A stretch of DNA of 64,000 bases from Flavobacterium terrae (lineage in GTDB: Bacteria > Bacteroidota > Bacteroidia > Flavobacteriales > Flavobacteriaceae). Location: assembly GCF_900142035.1 (NCBI RefSeq), contig NZ_FQZI01000007.1, forward strand, positions 22,634 through 86,633, read 5' to 3'. The notes below the pieces were generated by a model, which had not been told where the DNA came from, did not search any database, and saw only the letters and a program-made list of their open reading frames with translations. Shown one piece after another: positions 45,174 through 53,743 of this stretch. The translations under genes and the position numbers were made by a program. Numbering within the stretch: the first letter of the stretch is position 1; every line of letters begins with the position of its first letter.

Positions 45174-46016
45174 ATGAAAGTAAATTTCTTCGACAAAAAT
45201 GTCAGAAACAAGTTTTGGGTTTATTTTTCAGTAATATCTGGAATCTTGTCATTTATACTACTGTTCAATGTTCTTCCTGAAGAGTATAAAGATTATTTAA
45301 AGTGCTTTGGTTACACAACTTTTATACTTTTAATATTGATTTATATTATATTGTGGCTCAGAGCAAATTATTTAACAAATGTAAAAATTGATATTGATGG
45401 TAGTACAGTCAATATAAAATCTGGAGACTTATTTTCGGAAGATGGATTTAAAGTAATCCCTTTTAATGAATATTTTGATACTATTGTAGATGAAAATATT
45501 ATTGCTAGCAGTTCTTTAAATGGGCTTTTTATAAAAAAATATTTAACCACAAGTGTTAATGAACTTGACAATTTTATTGTTCAAAAAACCGATAATGAAG
45601 ATTTAATAAATGCAAGTGTATCTAGGAGATTAGGCGGAAAAACTGTAAAGTTTAAACTTAGTACAATTTTCGTTTTTAATGATTACTTACTAACAGCATT
45701 TTCAAAGTTTGATGACCATAATAAAGCCGTTCTATCTATGTCCGAATACATTGAATTTTTAATAAATTTTTGGGATAGAGTTAATCGAGTTTATGCTCAA
45801 AAATCAGTTTCTGTACCAATTTTCGGTTCTGGAATAACTAGAATAAAAGAACATAAAAATATTAGTGATGAGGATTTATTGAAAATTATGTTATGGACAT
45901 TTAAGTTGAGTGAAATGAAGTTTAAACATCCTGCCAAACTATCAATAATAATACACAAAGATAAAATTGGTAAGATTGATTTATTTAATTTAAAATCTAC
46001 CGAATTAGGTTTGTAG
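45174..46016 (+). CDS. type II Thoeris ThsA-like effector: two membrane helices plus DUF6430 macro-like domain
   Basis: A 280-residue protein. Two N-terminal membrane helices (about residues 12-34 and 43-63) are followed by a soluble domain from about 68: VIPFNEYFDTIVDENIIASSSLNGLFI, then GKTVKFKLSTIFVFNDYLLTAFSKFD and VSVPIFGSGITRI. FNEYFDT and PIFGSGITR are the loops expected of macro-like nucleotide-binding domains (DUF6430). In type II Thoeris the macro domain senses a TIR-made histidine-ADP-ribose and the membrane part kills the cell. It is coupled to the TIR gene with a 5-base gap. The orientation and order, TIR then effector, fit that system. Confidence 0.72.
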   Translation: MKVNFFDKNVRNKFWVYFSVISGILSFILLFNVLPEEYKDYLKCFGYTTFILLILIYIILWLRANYLTNVKIDIDGSTVNIKSGDLFSEDGFKVIPFNEYFDTIVDENIIASSSLNGLFIKKYLTTSVNELDNFIVQKTDNEDLINASVSRRLGGKTVKFKLSTIFVFNDYLLTAFSKFDDHNKAVLSMSEYIEFLINFWDRVNRVYAQKSVSVPIFGSGITRIKEHKNISDEDLLKIMLWTFKLSEMKFKHPAKLSIIIHKDKIGKIDLFNLKSTELGL

Positions 46017-46112
46017 AAAATACCACAGCCTATAACAAAGTTTGAGCAAGTGGGTTTAAATCGTAAAAAAATCGGACTGATTTAAACAAAACTAAGAGTG
46101 TTTTTTAATCAA

Positions 46113-46139
46113 AAAAGGGATGTTTTTAACATCCCTTTT
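46113..46139. terminator. bidirectional terminator between the two defence systems
   Basis: AAAAGGGATGT and ACATCCCTTTT form a perfect 11-base-pair stem with A and T runs on both sides. It serves the Thoeris-like unit (+) and the ABC-three-component unit (-). Confidence 0.8.
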
Positions 46140-46158
46140 CCTTGAATTTAATAACTGA

Positions 46159-47973
46159 TTAAAACTCAAACCCGAACAAAGTTCCCGACTCATCCCTATC
46201 ATTAAGCTCCAACACTATATTCTCTTTGTTAAAGTAAATAAATTCTTCATTATTATTAACCGGAAGATCGGACTTGATAACAGATAGTATATATTGAATA
46301 TCATTACTTTTGGTAACATTATCAATCAATTCCAATAATCTTATTTTAATACCATTGTCTTGTTGTGACAACACATCGTCATGATATACAAAACGAAAAT
46401 ATGATTCTATATTATATGCTACTAGAATAGCCAAATCAAAGACTACACATAATATTTTCTTATAAGTTCTTCCTTCGTCTTTGGCTGTATCTTTAGATAA
46501 ATGATCCTTAGTTTTTATTGTAGGTTGTTTAAAATCTACATTGTTACTAGAATTTATAGACCAAGAAATATAAGTGTCCTCATTCATTATTTCTAAAAAA
46601 TACTTTGAAAACAAATCTCGAATTTGTTTATACTTCACATTCTTTTCTGTATTATTACTGAAATTTTTAATCTGCTTTACAGTTCCTTCAATTTCATTTT
46701 TAAGTGTTTCTTTTAGCTCCCCTTTTTCAATAATTACATCAATGATTCTTAAACGCTCTTGAAGTTGTATAAGTTCAGACTCTAGCCTAGCCAGCTCTTT
46801 TTGATATTCTTTTAATCTCCTAAAAGTATCTGTGTCTTTTAAGAAACCTAATAAATTTTCTTTCTTATTATTAAGCTCTTGTAATTCTTTATTAATCAGA
46901 TTTAACTCCTCACTTTTATCCTTAAGTGTTTTTTTAAGTAATCTGTTTCTATCTTTTGTTAACTCTTCATTAAAACTAATTAACTCTTGATAATCCTTTT
47001 TTAACGAATCTGAAAAATAAATTTTAGACTCTAAAAATACTTTTTCAACCTTTGCTAAATCGAAAGCAAAATTATTCTTAATCGAATTTTGAAGTTTATT
47101 TATATCAAAACTCAAGTTATAAGAAAGAGTATTAAGGCTTGAAATTTTATTTTCTATTTCGTCTATCCCTTTTTCGATTAAACTCTGATCTTGCTCATAA
47201 AAATTTAATTGATCAATCCTTTGTCCTGCTTCATCCGTCTTGTTTTTTTGAAGACTAATTTGCGCTATAATTTCATCACGATCTGTATCATTAACTGAAA
47301 AATCTTTTTTCAGCTGTTTTATTTGATTCTCGATTTTTTCTTGTTCAATATCATTTTCATATTTCTTACGCAAGACCTCTCCATCAAATCCTAGCAAATC
47401 AAACATAAAAGGTTTCCAGTCTATATCCTTTCCTCCTTTGAACTTAGATAACCTGTATACATCTTCATAATCCGGCTGCATTCGAATGCAATAATTTATT
47501 GCCTTTCTATAGTCATACAGTTTATTTTTAAAAAAATCAAATCTTATATATTCAGCTAATTTCTTTTTAGCGGCATCACCACCTAAATCTTCGAACTGCC
47601 AAACCGAGGGAGGTGTATACCCCTCAGTTTTTTGATTATTAATACTAAACGATGCTTTAGAATGATTATCAATTGATCTTTTAACAGTTAAAAATCTACC
47701 ATCATTCAGAAGAATTTCTAAGTAAAAAACATGATTAATAAAAATAGAATTCCCTTTTTCGTCTTTTATCTTTAACAAAAAATGATTTTTATCTATTTGT
47801 TTTATTAATAAATAATCAATTAACTCTGCTAATTTAGTTTTTCCTAAATCATGTGAATTTTTTTTATCTTTTAAATCTGTTAATACATCGGCATATACAA
47901 CATTTAGCCCTTTTAGATTAAACGTAATATTTTTAAATCGACTATCGTTACTATATAGTTTACTTAATTTCAT
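46159..47973 (-). CDS. ABC-three-component system ATPase (DUF2326 family, SMC-like)
   Basis: A 604-residue protein. The N-terminus has a Walker A-like segment KNSHDLGKTKLAELID near residues 37-52. A long coiled coil covers about 190-440 (QKNKTDEAGQRID, KSEELNLINKELQEL, RRLKEYQKELARLESEL). The C-terminal DUF2326 head has DEGRTYKKILCVVFDLAIL and RFVYHDDVLSQQD (Walker B-like). The layout is that of SMC/Rad50-like ATPases. It is the last gene of a three-gene unit with overlapping ends (14 bases with the small middle gene). ABC-3C systems are described as conflict systems in which the ATPase senses invading DNA and controls a nuclease. Confidence 0.75.
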   Translation of the reverse strand: MKLSKLYSNDSRFKNITFNLKGLNVVYADVLTDLKDKKNSHDLGKTKLAELIDYLLIKQIDKNHFLLKIKDEKGNSIFINHVFYLEILLNDGRFLTVKRSIDNHSKASFSINNQKTEGYTPPSVWQFEDLGGDAAKKKLAEYIRFDFFKNKLYDYRKAINYCIRMQPDYEDVYRLSKFKGGKDIDWKPFMFDLLGFDGEVLRKKYENDIEQEKIENQIKQLKKDFSVNDTDRDEIIAQISLQKNKTDEAGQRIDQLNFYEQDQSLIEKGIDEIENKISSLNTLSYNLSFDINKLQNSIKNNFAFDLAKVEKVFLESKIYFSDSLKKDYQELISFNEELTKDRNRLLKKTLKDKSEELNLINKELQELNNKKENLLGFLKDTDTFRRLKEYQKELARLESELIQLQERLRIIDVIIEKGELKETLKNEIEGTVKQIKNFSNNTEKNVKYKQIRDLFSKYFLEIMNEDTYISWSINSSNNVDFKQPTIKTKDHLSKDTAKDEGRTYKKILCVVFDLAILVAYNIESYFRFVYHDDVLSQQDNGIKIRLLELIDNVTKSNDIQYILSVIKSDLPVNNNEEFIYFNKENIVLELNDRDESGTLFGFEF

Positions 47974-48202
47974 TTGCTCTAAAAGAATCTGTTTTTTGTT
48001 CGTAGTTCAACTTTCCTAATAAAAATAAAAAGTTTAAAGCATAGGGAAAATTTACCTTTGCCTCATCTCCAAGCACAGCTATGATTTTATTTAACAGATT
48101 GTCGTATTGAATAGCATAGAAGACATTAAGTTCAGATAAAATAACTGTACTGATATTTAGAATAGAATATTTTGGATTGGTATGTCTGTCTGGTTTAATC
48201 AT
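47960..48202 (-). CDS. ABC-three-component system middle component (small)
   Basis: An 80-residue protein with the pattern MIKPDRHTNPKYSILNISTVIL followed by a helical ILGDEAKVNFPYALNFLFLLGKLNY segment and a short polar tail. It overlaps the nuclease-like gene by 4 bases upstream and the ATPase gene by 14 bases downstream, a tightly coupled arrangement typical of the small middle component of ABC-3C systems. The size and the KPDRHTNPKYSIL start match the group known as middle component 6. It should bridge the effector and the ATPase. No enzymatic motif is visible. Confidence 0.68.
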   Translation of the reverse strand: MIKPDRHTNPKYSILNISTVILSELNVFYAIQYDNLLNKIIAVLGDEAKVNFPYALNFLFLLGKLNYEQKTDSFRANEIK

Positions 48203-49134
48203 TTAACTCCTATTAAACATTCATAATACATATAATGTAATAAAGTAAAAATGTGTCTTTTACCTTTTAATTTATTTCCATCGGAAACTTTCTTAAATAT
48301 AAAAATAAATATTTCTTCAAACGACGCAAAGTTAGTCCTTTTTAATTGAATTAAATTTCTTAATTCGGCAGCTATATCAAAATATTGTTCTTTAAATTCT
48401 TCATTCCTTGTATCACTTAAAAAAGATTCAATTTTTTCAAAATCCTGCAATGAATGACTTAATATTTCATTTTCATAATACTCCTTACTCAATTGATTTT
48501 TCTTATTTTTCTCTTCAATTTTCACCCTATCAAAATCAAATTTTATTCTGTTAACTTCTGCTTCGAGGCTTGTTTTAATTTTAGGTAACTCTTTGTGAAA
48601 TTCTAAAATTATATCTTTTATTTCTTCTTCAGAAAAATCAAACGGGATATGAAGTAAGTCTAATTTAAACTCCTTTATAATATCCTTGTTAGGGTTTATG
48701 TATAAATCATTTAACGATTCTTTCCCAATTATTGCAACATTTTCAAGACCGGTTTCTCTTTGAATTTTTTTAACTAAATCATCGCCTGAAATCCCAGTGA
48801 ACTTTCTATTTGTAAATATCAAATAACAATCTATATCTCCTGCGCTTTTTAAGACATTTACTTTTTTAATTTCTTCGCCAACAGTTTTTTTAAAATCAGA
48901 ATCAGAACATGAAGCAATAGGATTGGCTGTATGTTTAGCTTGAACAATAAATTTACCATTCCATGAATCCTTCTCTGAAGGATAGTTATTTGCTTTTCCA
49001 ATAAATTTTCCATCTTTACCTCCATCTTTACCTGGAGCAAAAGAAATCACCCCCATACCTAACATACCTTGACAAATCCTATTTACAAGTTTCTCAAAGG
49101 TGTCTTCATCTAAAAGCTCTAAACGATAATCCAT
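48199..49134 (-). CDS. ABC-three-component effector with restriction-endonuclease-like domain
   Basis: A 311-residue protein. The N-terminal 150 residues look like a Mrr-type PD-(D/E)xK nuclease: FEKLVNRICQGMLGMGVISF, then GKDGGKDGKF (acidic residue) and GKFIVQAKHTAN with the Q-x-K motif, followed by DCYLIFTNRKF. The C-terminal half is helical and ends in a charged segment, a likely contact with the middle component. It is the first gene of the unit, 4-base overlapped with the small gene. The expected role is DNA cleavage when the ATPase is triggered. Confidence 0.7.
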   Translation of the reverse strand: MDYRLELLDEDTFEKLVNRICQGMLGMGVISFAPGKDGGKDGKFIGKANNYPSEKDSWNGKFIVQAKHTANPIASCSDSDFKKTVGEEIKKVNVLKSAGDIDCYLIFTNRKFTGISGDDLVKKIQRETGLENVAIIGKESLNDLYINPNKDIIKEFKLDLLHIPFDFSEEEIKDIILEFHKELPKIKTSLEAEVNRIKFDFDRVKIEEKNKKNQLSKEYYENEILSHSLQDFEKIESFLSDTRNEEFKEQYFDIAAELRNLIQLKRTNFASFEEIFIFIFKKVSDGNKLKGKRHIFTLLHYMYYECLIGVK

Positions 49135-49346
49135 TAATTTTATATATTAATAAATACGAAAATAGTATATTTCAATTGAAATGTAATAAAGAAAGTACTC
49201 CTGAATACAAATTATATATATAGCTGGCAAAATATTCAATTTAAATTGCCAAAGCAAAGTTGTCAATTTAGTATAAACAGTTGTCAAAAACGGAGCATTT
49301 AATTTCACCATAACCACCACTCCCCTGCTTATTGTAATTTTGAGTT

Positions 49347-49481
49347 ATGGAATGGTATGAAATTTTAGGGTTACTTGTGGTTTGGGTTTTAGGTCTTTAC
49401 TTGAGAGGGAAACTTATTGAGTATAAGAGGGATTATTATAGGGGATATAATGGAAGTTGGAGAAATAGGAAAAGGAAATGA
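49347..49481 (+). CDS. candidate 44-residue membrane protein
   Basis: ATG at 49347 opens a 44-codon frame ending TGA at 49479-49481. The product begins MEWYEILGLLVVWVLGLYLR (one membrane helix) and ends with a basic tail GSWRNRKRK. The only -7-like element nearby (TAATTTTG, 49335-49342) lies just 5 bases upstream of the ATG, which would make the message leaderless, so the gene is uncertain. The rest of 49135-49477 holds nothing else that I can support. Confidence 0.3.
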   Translation: MEWYEILGLLVVWVLGLYLRGKLIEYKRDYYRGYNGSWRNRKRK

Positions 49482-49567
49482 GAGGCGCTTTTGGGGTGTC
49501 TTTTTTTATGGCTAACAAAATACTTGCTATATTTGAGAGGATATCACGCCACAAAAGAAACGATACA

Positions 49568-50362
49568 ATGCAGAAAACTACATTTAAAATAGCTAAAATG
49601 GATTGTGCAGCTGAAGAGCAAATGATCCGGATGAAACTTGGTGATTTGTCCAGTATCAGTTCATTAGAATTTGATATTCCTAACCGTCTATTAACGGTTT
49701 ATCATTTTGAGCATTACCACCAAATTTTTGAAAGCCTTGACAGTTTAAATTTTGACACCTCATTTATTGATAATGTTTCAGCGGATAATTACGTCACAAT
49801 AAACAATAGTAAACGAGAAAGGAAATTGCTTTGGCAAGTATTAATCATTAACTTTTTCTTTTTTGTACTTGAACTTACAACTGGCTTCATTGCAAACTCA
49901 ATGGGTCTTGTGGCCGACAGTTTAGATATGTTTGCTGATAGTATTGTTTACGGACTTGCTCTTTTTGCAGTTGGTGGTACCATTATTAGGAAAAAAAATA
50001 TTGCTAAAGCAGCCGGTTACCTTCAACTGTTGCTTACGATTTTAGGGTTTGTTGAAGTAATTAGACGATTTATAGGAACTGAAACAACTCCTGCTTTTCA
50101 AACTATGATACTTATCTCAATACTTGCTCTTATTGGCAATGCTCTTTGTTTGTACTTATTACAAAAAAGTAAAAGCAAAGAAGCTCATATGCAAGCAAGT
50201 ATGATTTTTACTTCTAATGATGTAATTGTAAATCTTGGAGTAATTATTGCTGGTGGTCTTGTTTATTTGACTGATTCAAAATATCCAGATCTTATTATAG
50301 GGACTATAGTTTTCATTATTGTGGGACAGGGAGCATTTAAAATACTAAAGCTTTCTAAATGA
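49568..50362 (+). CDS. cation diffusion facilitator-like transporter
   Basis: A 264-residue protein. The N-terminal 70 residues resemble an HMA-like fold (TFKIAKMDCAAEEQMI) but keep only one of the two usual cysteines. They are followed by six membrane helices with the CDF pattern: GLVADSLDMFADSIVYGLALFAVGG near helix 2, and SNDVIVNLGVIIAGGLVYLT near helix 5. The Asp/Asn pairs (DSLDMFADS; TSNDVIVNL) are the expected metal site. It exports a divalent cation using the proton gradient. ATG 49568 is chosen because the frame upstream of it gives a non-homologous tail. Confidence 0.72.
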   Translation: MQKTTFKIAKMDCAAEEQMIRMKLGDLSSISSLEFDIPNRLLTVYHFEHYHQIFESLDSLNFDTSFIDNVSADNYVTINNSKRERKLLWQVLIINFFFFVLELTTGFIANSMGLVADSLDMFADSIVYGLALFAVGGTIIRKKNIAKAAGYLQLLLTILGFVEVIRRFIGTETTPAFQTMILISILALIGNALCLYLLQKSKSKEAHMQASMIFTSNDVIVNLGVIIAGGLVYLTDSKYPDLIIGTIVFIIVGQGAFKILKLSK

Positions 50363-50464
50363 CGAATAAATAACTAATGTTGTATTACTTAGGTTTTGGG
50401 TGGAGAAGGGAATGAAAAAGGTTTGACTTTTTTAAAATCAAACCTTCTAGTTCTAAATATCCAA

Positions 50465-51547
50465 TTACTTAAGCCTATACGAAGTACTCCTACCCTTTCC
50501 TTCCTGCTCCAGAATGTCTTTTTGCATAAGATCCTGAATATCGCGCAAGGCAGTATCTGTAGAGGTCTTGTTAATTTTTGCATATTTTGAGACATTGAGC
50601 ACCCCAAAGAAATCGTCGAGAAGTAAATGAAGTATTTTTTGCTGTCTGACATTGAGTTGTGTTTCCCTGTGTGTTTCCCAAAATTTTGCGCGTATTAATG
50701 TTTTAGAAACTACTTCGTCTGTTTGTGCCATAGAATGCATAAGGCAATCCAAGAACCATTCTAACCATGGTGTTATGTCTAACTCGTCTTTTTGGGTGTT
50801 TTCCAGTATATCGTAATACTTATTCCTTTCTGCCTGTATTTGTGCTGACATGGAATAAAATCGCTGTGGACTTTGGTCTGCACGTGCTAGTTGTAAATCG
50901 GCAATTGCGCGGGCGATACGTCCGTTACCATCGTCGAACGGGTGTATGGTTACAAACCATAAATGTGCTATTGCAGCTTTTATTACGGGATCTATACCCT
51001 GGTCTGTTTCCATCCAGTTTAGAAACTGTTGCATTTCTGCGGGTACTTTGGTTGCTGGTGGAGCTTCAAAGTGTATTTTTTCCTTACCCATAGGTCCCGA
51101 AGTTACCTGCATTACATCATCACGCCACGCGCCGACATTGATTTTATACATACCGCTTCTTCCGGTTGGAAATAATGCTGCGTGCCAGTCAAAAAGCCGC
51201 TCTGCTGTTAATGGTTTGGTGTAGGATTGTGTTGCATCTAAAAGCATTTCAACAATTCCCTCAACACTACGTTCTGCCGGTACAGCTCCGGCAATTTCAA
51301 TACCCAAACGTCTGGCTATGGAGGAACGTACTTGTTCCGGATTAAGTTGTTCGCCTTCAATCTGACTTGTTTTTACCACATCTAAAGTAAGTGCCTTTAA
51401 CATGGTTTCTTCCTGTAGTTTAAAACCTAAAGCCTGCATTTGGCCAAGTATTTTTCCTTGATTGTGCCTCACTGCTCCCAATAATGGAGAGATTTTATCG
51501 GCATCCCAAGTGAAATTTGGCCAGTCTTTTCTTTGATGTATGTACAT
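50465..51547 (-). CDS. Fic-family protein with DUF4172 N-terminus and C-terminal winged helix
   Basis: A 360-residue protein. The N-terminal DUF4172 (MYIHQRKDWPNFTWDADKI) contacts the core. The Fic motif HPFDDGNGRIAR lies near residues 200-211, which transfers AMP from ATP to a protein hydroxyl. The C-terminal part (SVRQQ-type helices, then NKTSTDTALRDIQDLMQ) is a winged helix. The start ATG 51547 is preferred over GTG 51553 because the first of six operator-like sites covers the latter. It lies right at the inner side of the element end and could act as a toxin-like or regulatory modifier. The target is unknown. Confidence 0.8.
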   Translation of the reverse strand: MYIHQRKDWPNFTWDADKISPLLGAVRHNQGKILGQMQALGFKLQEETMLKALTLDVVKTSQIEGEQLNPEQVRSSIARRLGIEIAGAVPAERSVEGIVEMLLDATQSYTKPLTAERLFDWHAALFPTGRSGMYKINVGAWRDDVMQVTSGPMGKEKIHFEAPPATKVPAEMQQFLNWMETDQGIDPVIKAAIAHLWFVTIHPFDDGNGRIARAIADLQLARADQSPQRFYSMSAQIQAERNKYYDILENTQKDELDITPWLEWFLDCLMHSMAQTDEVVSKTLIRAKFWETHRETQLNVRQQKILHLLLDDFFGVLNVSKYAKINKTSTDTALRDIQDLMQKDILEQEGKGRSTSYRLK

Positions 51548-51549
51548 AA

Positions 51550-51663
51550 TCACCGCTGTTTTGCGGTAAATATAAGATTTTTTTACCGCACTTTTATTGC
51601 TTTGCGGTGATTACTTTTCTTTATTGCCGCTTATTTGCGGTGATTGTTTTGGTTTTTCACCGC
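51550..51663. promoter_or_regulatory. array of six operator-like sites upstream of the Fic gene
   Basis: The core GCGGT(A/G)A or its reverse complement occurs at 51550, 51563, 51583, 51604, 51637 and 51657 (7 bases each), as three inverted pairs. The array covers the region right upstream of the Fic start. The Fic protein itself carries a winged helix, so autoregulation is plausible. Confidence 0.55.
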
Positions 51664-51887
51664 AATGTGACAATAATTTTGTAAAAAAAACGATATTTAA
51701 GTACCAAATATCTTTCAAAACCTGTTCGTTTTTTGGTCTGATTTAAAGCCTTTTATTTGGTCAAATTGCCAATTATAACTATCTTAGCAATATAAGATTT
51801 GAAGATGTTTGCAGTACAGATGCAAAATCGAGACCCTTGTTTTTTTGGTTACTTGTAACCCTTATAAATAAACGGATTAGTTAGGAT

Positions 51888-51909
51888 GTTCGAATCCTGC
51901 TCTCCCCAC
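51888..51909 (+). other. attachment-site core: displaced tRNA 3' end (attR)
   Basis: GTTCGAATCCTGCTCTCCCC plus AC reproduces the T-loop (TTCGAAT, 51889-51895), the 3' half of the T-stem (CCTGC) and the acceptor strand TCTCCCC of a tRNA. The bases before it do not complete the T-stem (GGATG is present where GCAGG would be needed), so only the tRNA 3' end is left here. The original terminator follows. A perfect palindrome GGTTACTTGTAACC lies at 51847-51860, a possible recombinase arm site. The tRNA's identity cannot be told from this piece. Confidence 0.7.
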
Positions 51910-51910
51910 A

Positions 51911-51940
51911 AAAAGCGAACCTAAATGGTTCGCTTTTTTT
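51911..51940 (+). terminator. terminator of the former tRNA gene
   Basis: AAAAGCGAACC pairs with GGTTCGCTTTT across a 5-base loop with a T run, immediately after the tRNA 3' end. Confidence 0.8.
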
Positions 51941-51961
51941 ATTATACCTAATCTATAATTT

Positions 51962-52645
51962 TCAATCTAATTTTTTACTCAATAAAAAGTAATATACCAA
52001 GACATAAAAAGAAACTACATAACTCAATATACTAATACCCATAAAGAAAATAAAGTTATTGTAGAAATGATACATTACAAAGAACAAATCACTCACAATA
52101 AAGGTAAAACTCGTCATCATCAAATAAAAATTAGTTTGATTTTGTTGTAGTGTATACAATATAGTGGCAGAAGAACCAAATGTTACTGATGAGATTCCGT
52201 AAACAATGATGAGTAAATACAATTCAATTTTTAAATCAAACATCAAGACTAAGCTAAAATATAATAAGCTTAAAAAAAACAGGAACATTAAAACCATGTA
52301 AGATAAATTTATTCTATCTGGTAAATGGAATTTGAGTTCAAAAATATTTTTCAAAACAAAACATAACAGAATACAATAGGCAAAAAAATTAGCTAGTACA
52401 ACAAAAAAGAAACTTCTATCATCATAAAAAAGATTTAAAATCCCCGAAACAAAGAACAACAGTAAAATAATTGAAGACCAAAAGCTAATTCTCCCATTAC
52501 TCACTTGCCAATAATAAAAAAAAATAGAAGGTATAATAATTGGCTTTACAATAGAAACTAAACTATCAATTCCTACAACAACTGCTATAAAGTAAATAAA
52601 ACTTGATAAAATATATAAGACTAATGCTGGTGTGCTCGCTTTCAT
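51962..52645 (-). CDS. polytopic membrane protein, YhhN-like
   Basis: A 227-residue protein made of seven or eight membrane helices with short polar loops (SNGRISFW, YDDRSFF, LHDRINL-type). No soluble domain or signal peptide. The helix number, length and acidic residues near helix ends recall YhhN/TMEM86-like lysoplasmalogenases, but I see no diagnostic motif, so the name is tentative. It is the first chromosomal gene beyond the element end. The 223 bases between it and the patatin gene hold nothing I recognise. Confidence 0.55.
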   Translation of the reverse strand: MKASTPALVLYILSSFIYFIAVVVGIDSLVSIVKPIIIPSIFFYYWQVSNGRISFWSSIILLLFFVSGILNLFYDDRSFFFVVLANFFAYCILLCFVLKNIFELKFHLPDRINLSYMVLMFLFFLSLLYFSLVLMFDLKIELYLLIIVYGISSVTFGSSATILYTLQQNQTNFYLMMTSFTFIVSDLFFVMYHFYNNFIFFMGISILSYVVSFYVLVYYFLLSKKLD

Positions 52646-52868
52646 TAATAAACTGCATTTCTAAATTTACAATTTGTTTTAAAGTCTTTCACAAAACAAT
52701 AGAACATAAAATAATCGAAAATAGAGCTTTCTAATTATTTTTTTAAAGTTATGAATTGATTTTCAAAAACTGTAGAAATAAGACACTCAATTAATTAAAT
52801 ATTTTTCCAATTCTAAAATTAGTAATATTCATTCCACAACATCATAAAACTTTGAGGTAAGTTTTGTT

Positions 52869-53654
52869 TTATTTATCAATACTTAGTTCATCATAGGATT
52901 TTTTAGCTTCCTCATAACCTACTTTAAAAATCTTGTCCATTTTCAATTTATTGGTTTCAAAAGTCCCATATCGGGATAATTCCTCTGGTTCAATAACCCA
53001 ATCGCAAATATTAAATTTATGAGTGTTAGAATTAGCCGAAAGTAAATCAAATGCTCTTGTGGTTACTGCCTTTATTGATGATAGATCTTTTCTTTCAATC
53101 TTCTGAATTGGACTAACATAGACCCCTATTAATGATTCACATCTACCCTGCAGAATATCTGTTGGAAAATGGTTCAAAATACCTCCATCACTATAAAGAT
53201 TTCCATCTACTTCATACGGAGATAAAACCCCAGGAAATGATGATGAAGCTAATACCGCATCAACTACCTTGACATCGTTGTCAAAAACCTTTAATTTACC
53301 TTTAACAAGATCTGTCGCGGTTATATGAATTTGAATTGGTAAATCTCCTATTTTCTTATCTCCAAAGATTGAATTAAAATACATCTTAAATGCATCAGAA
53401 TCAATTAACCCCGCTTTTTTAAAAGTGAAGTGCTTCCAATTGAAAAAGTATATCGATTTAAAGAAATTTAAAATTTCATCTGGTGACTGTCCTCCAGCAT
53501 ACAGAGCTGCAACTATAGAACCAGCACTTGTGCCAGCAATATGAATAGGTTTAATATTTTTTTCTTCTAAAAATTTTAAAACACCTGCATGAGCCAAACC
53601 TTTGGTTCCTCCTCCAGATAAAATTAAACCAATTGAATTTTGATGAAGCTTCAT
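52869..53654 (-). CDS. patatin-like phospholipase
   Basis: A 261-residue cytoplasmic or membrane-surface lipase. The oxyanion motif is GGGTKGLAHAGVL near residues 14-26, the nucleophile serine lies in GTSAGS near 41-46, and the catalytic aspartate in SDGGILNHFP near 155. Together they form the Ser-Asp dyad of patatins. The length is normal for the small bacterial family that hydrolyses acyl chains of phospholipids. It is monocistronic, with gaps on both sides. Confidence 0.87.
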   Translation of the reverse strand: MKLHQNSIGLILSGGGTKGLAHAGVLKFLEEKNIKPIHIAGTSAGSIVAALYAGGQSPDEILNFFKSIYFFNWKHFTFKKAGLIDSDAFKMYFNSIFGDKKIGDLPIQIHITATDLVKGKLKVFDNDVKVVDAVLASSSFPGVLSPYEVDGNLYSDGGILNHFPTDILQGRCESLIGVYVSPIQKIERKDLSSIKAVTTRAFDLLSANSNTHKFNICDWVIEPEELSRYGTFETNKLKMDKIFKVGYEEAKKSYDELSIDK

Positions 53655-53710
53655 TAAAAAAAAGTAAATTCTTACAACAAATATAGAATACTATTCAATT
53701 ATTATCAAAT

Positions 53711-53738
53711 ATAAAAAAGCTCCGCAAAAACGGAGCTT
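53711..53738 (-). terminator. intrinsic terminator after the SIMPL gene
   Basis: AAGCTCCG and CGGAGCTT pair across a 6-base loop. Read on the minus strand a T run follows. Confidence 0.7.
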
Positions 53739-53743
53739 AAATT

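Larger units (their letters stand above)
1..51909. mobile_element. integrated mobile element (ICE/IME-like), right part
   Basis: The right end is defined by a displaced tRNA 3' end at 51888-51909. The left end lies outside the window. Inside are an RteC homologue, an excisionase-like HTH protein and a DnaD/DnaC-like loader pair, with metal-resistance and defence cargo. RteC-type regulators are known from Bacteroidota conjugative transposons of the CTnDOT kind. Integrase, relaxase and transfer genes are not visible, so the class is open. That the whole of 1-51909 is one element is an inference; nested or tandem elements are possible. Confidence 0.6.

Noticed and set aside
49478..49567. Longer start for the cation transporter
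   Set aside because: The extra 30 residues are not similar to the domain and overlap the end of another possible frame. ATG 49568 begins the HMA-like fold.
51888..51909. Complete tRNA gene
   Set aside because: Only the T-loop and acceptor end are present; no D-arm, anticodon arm or complete T-stem lies upstream.
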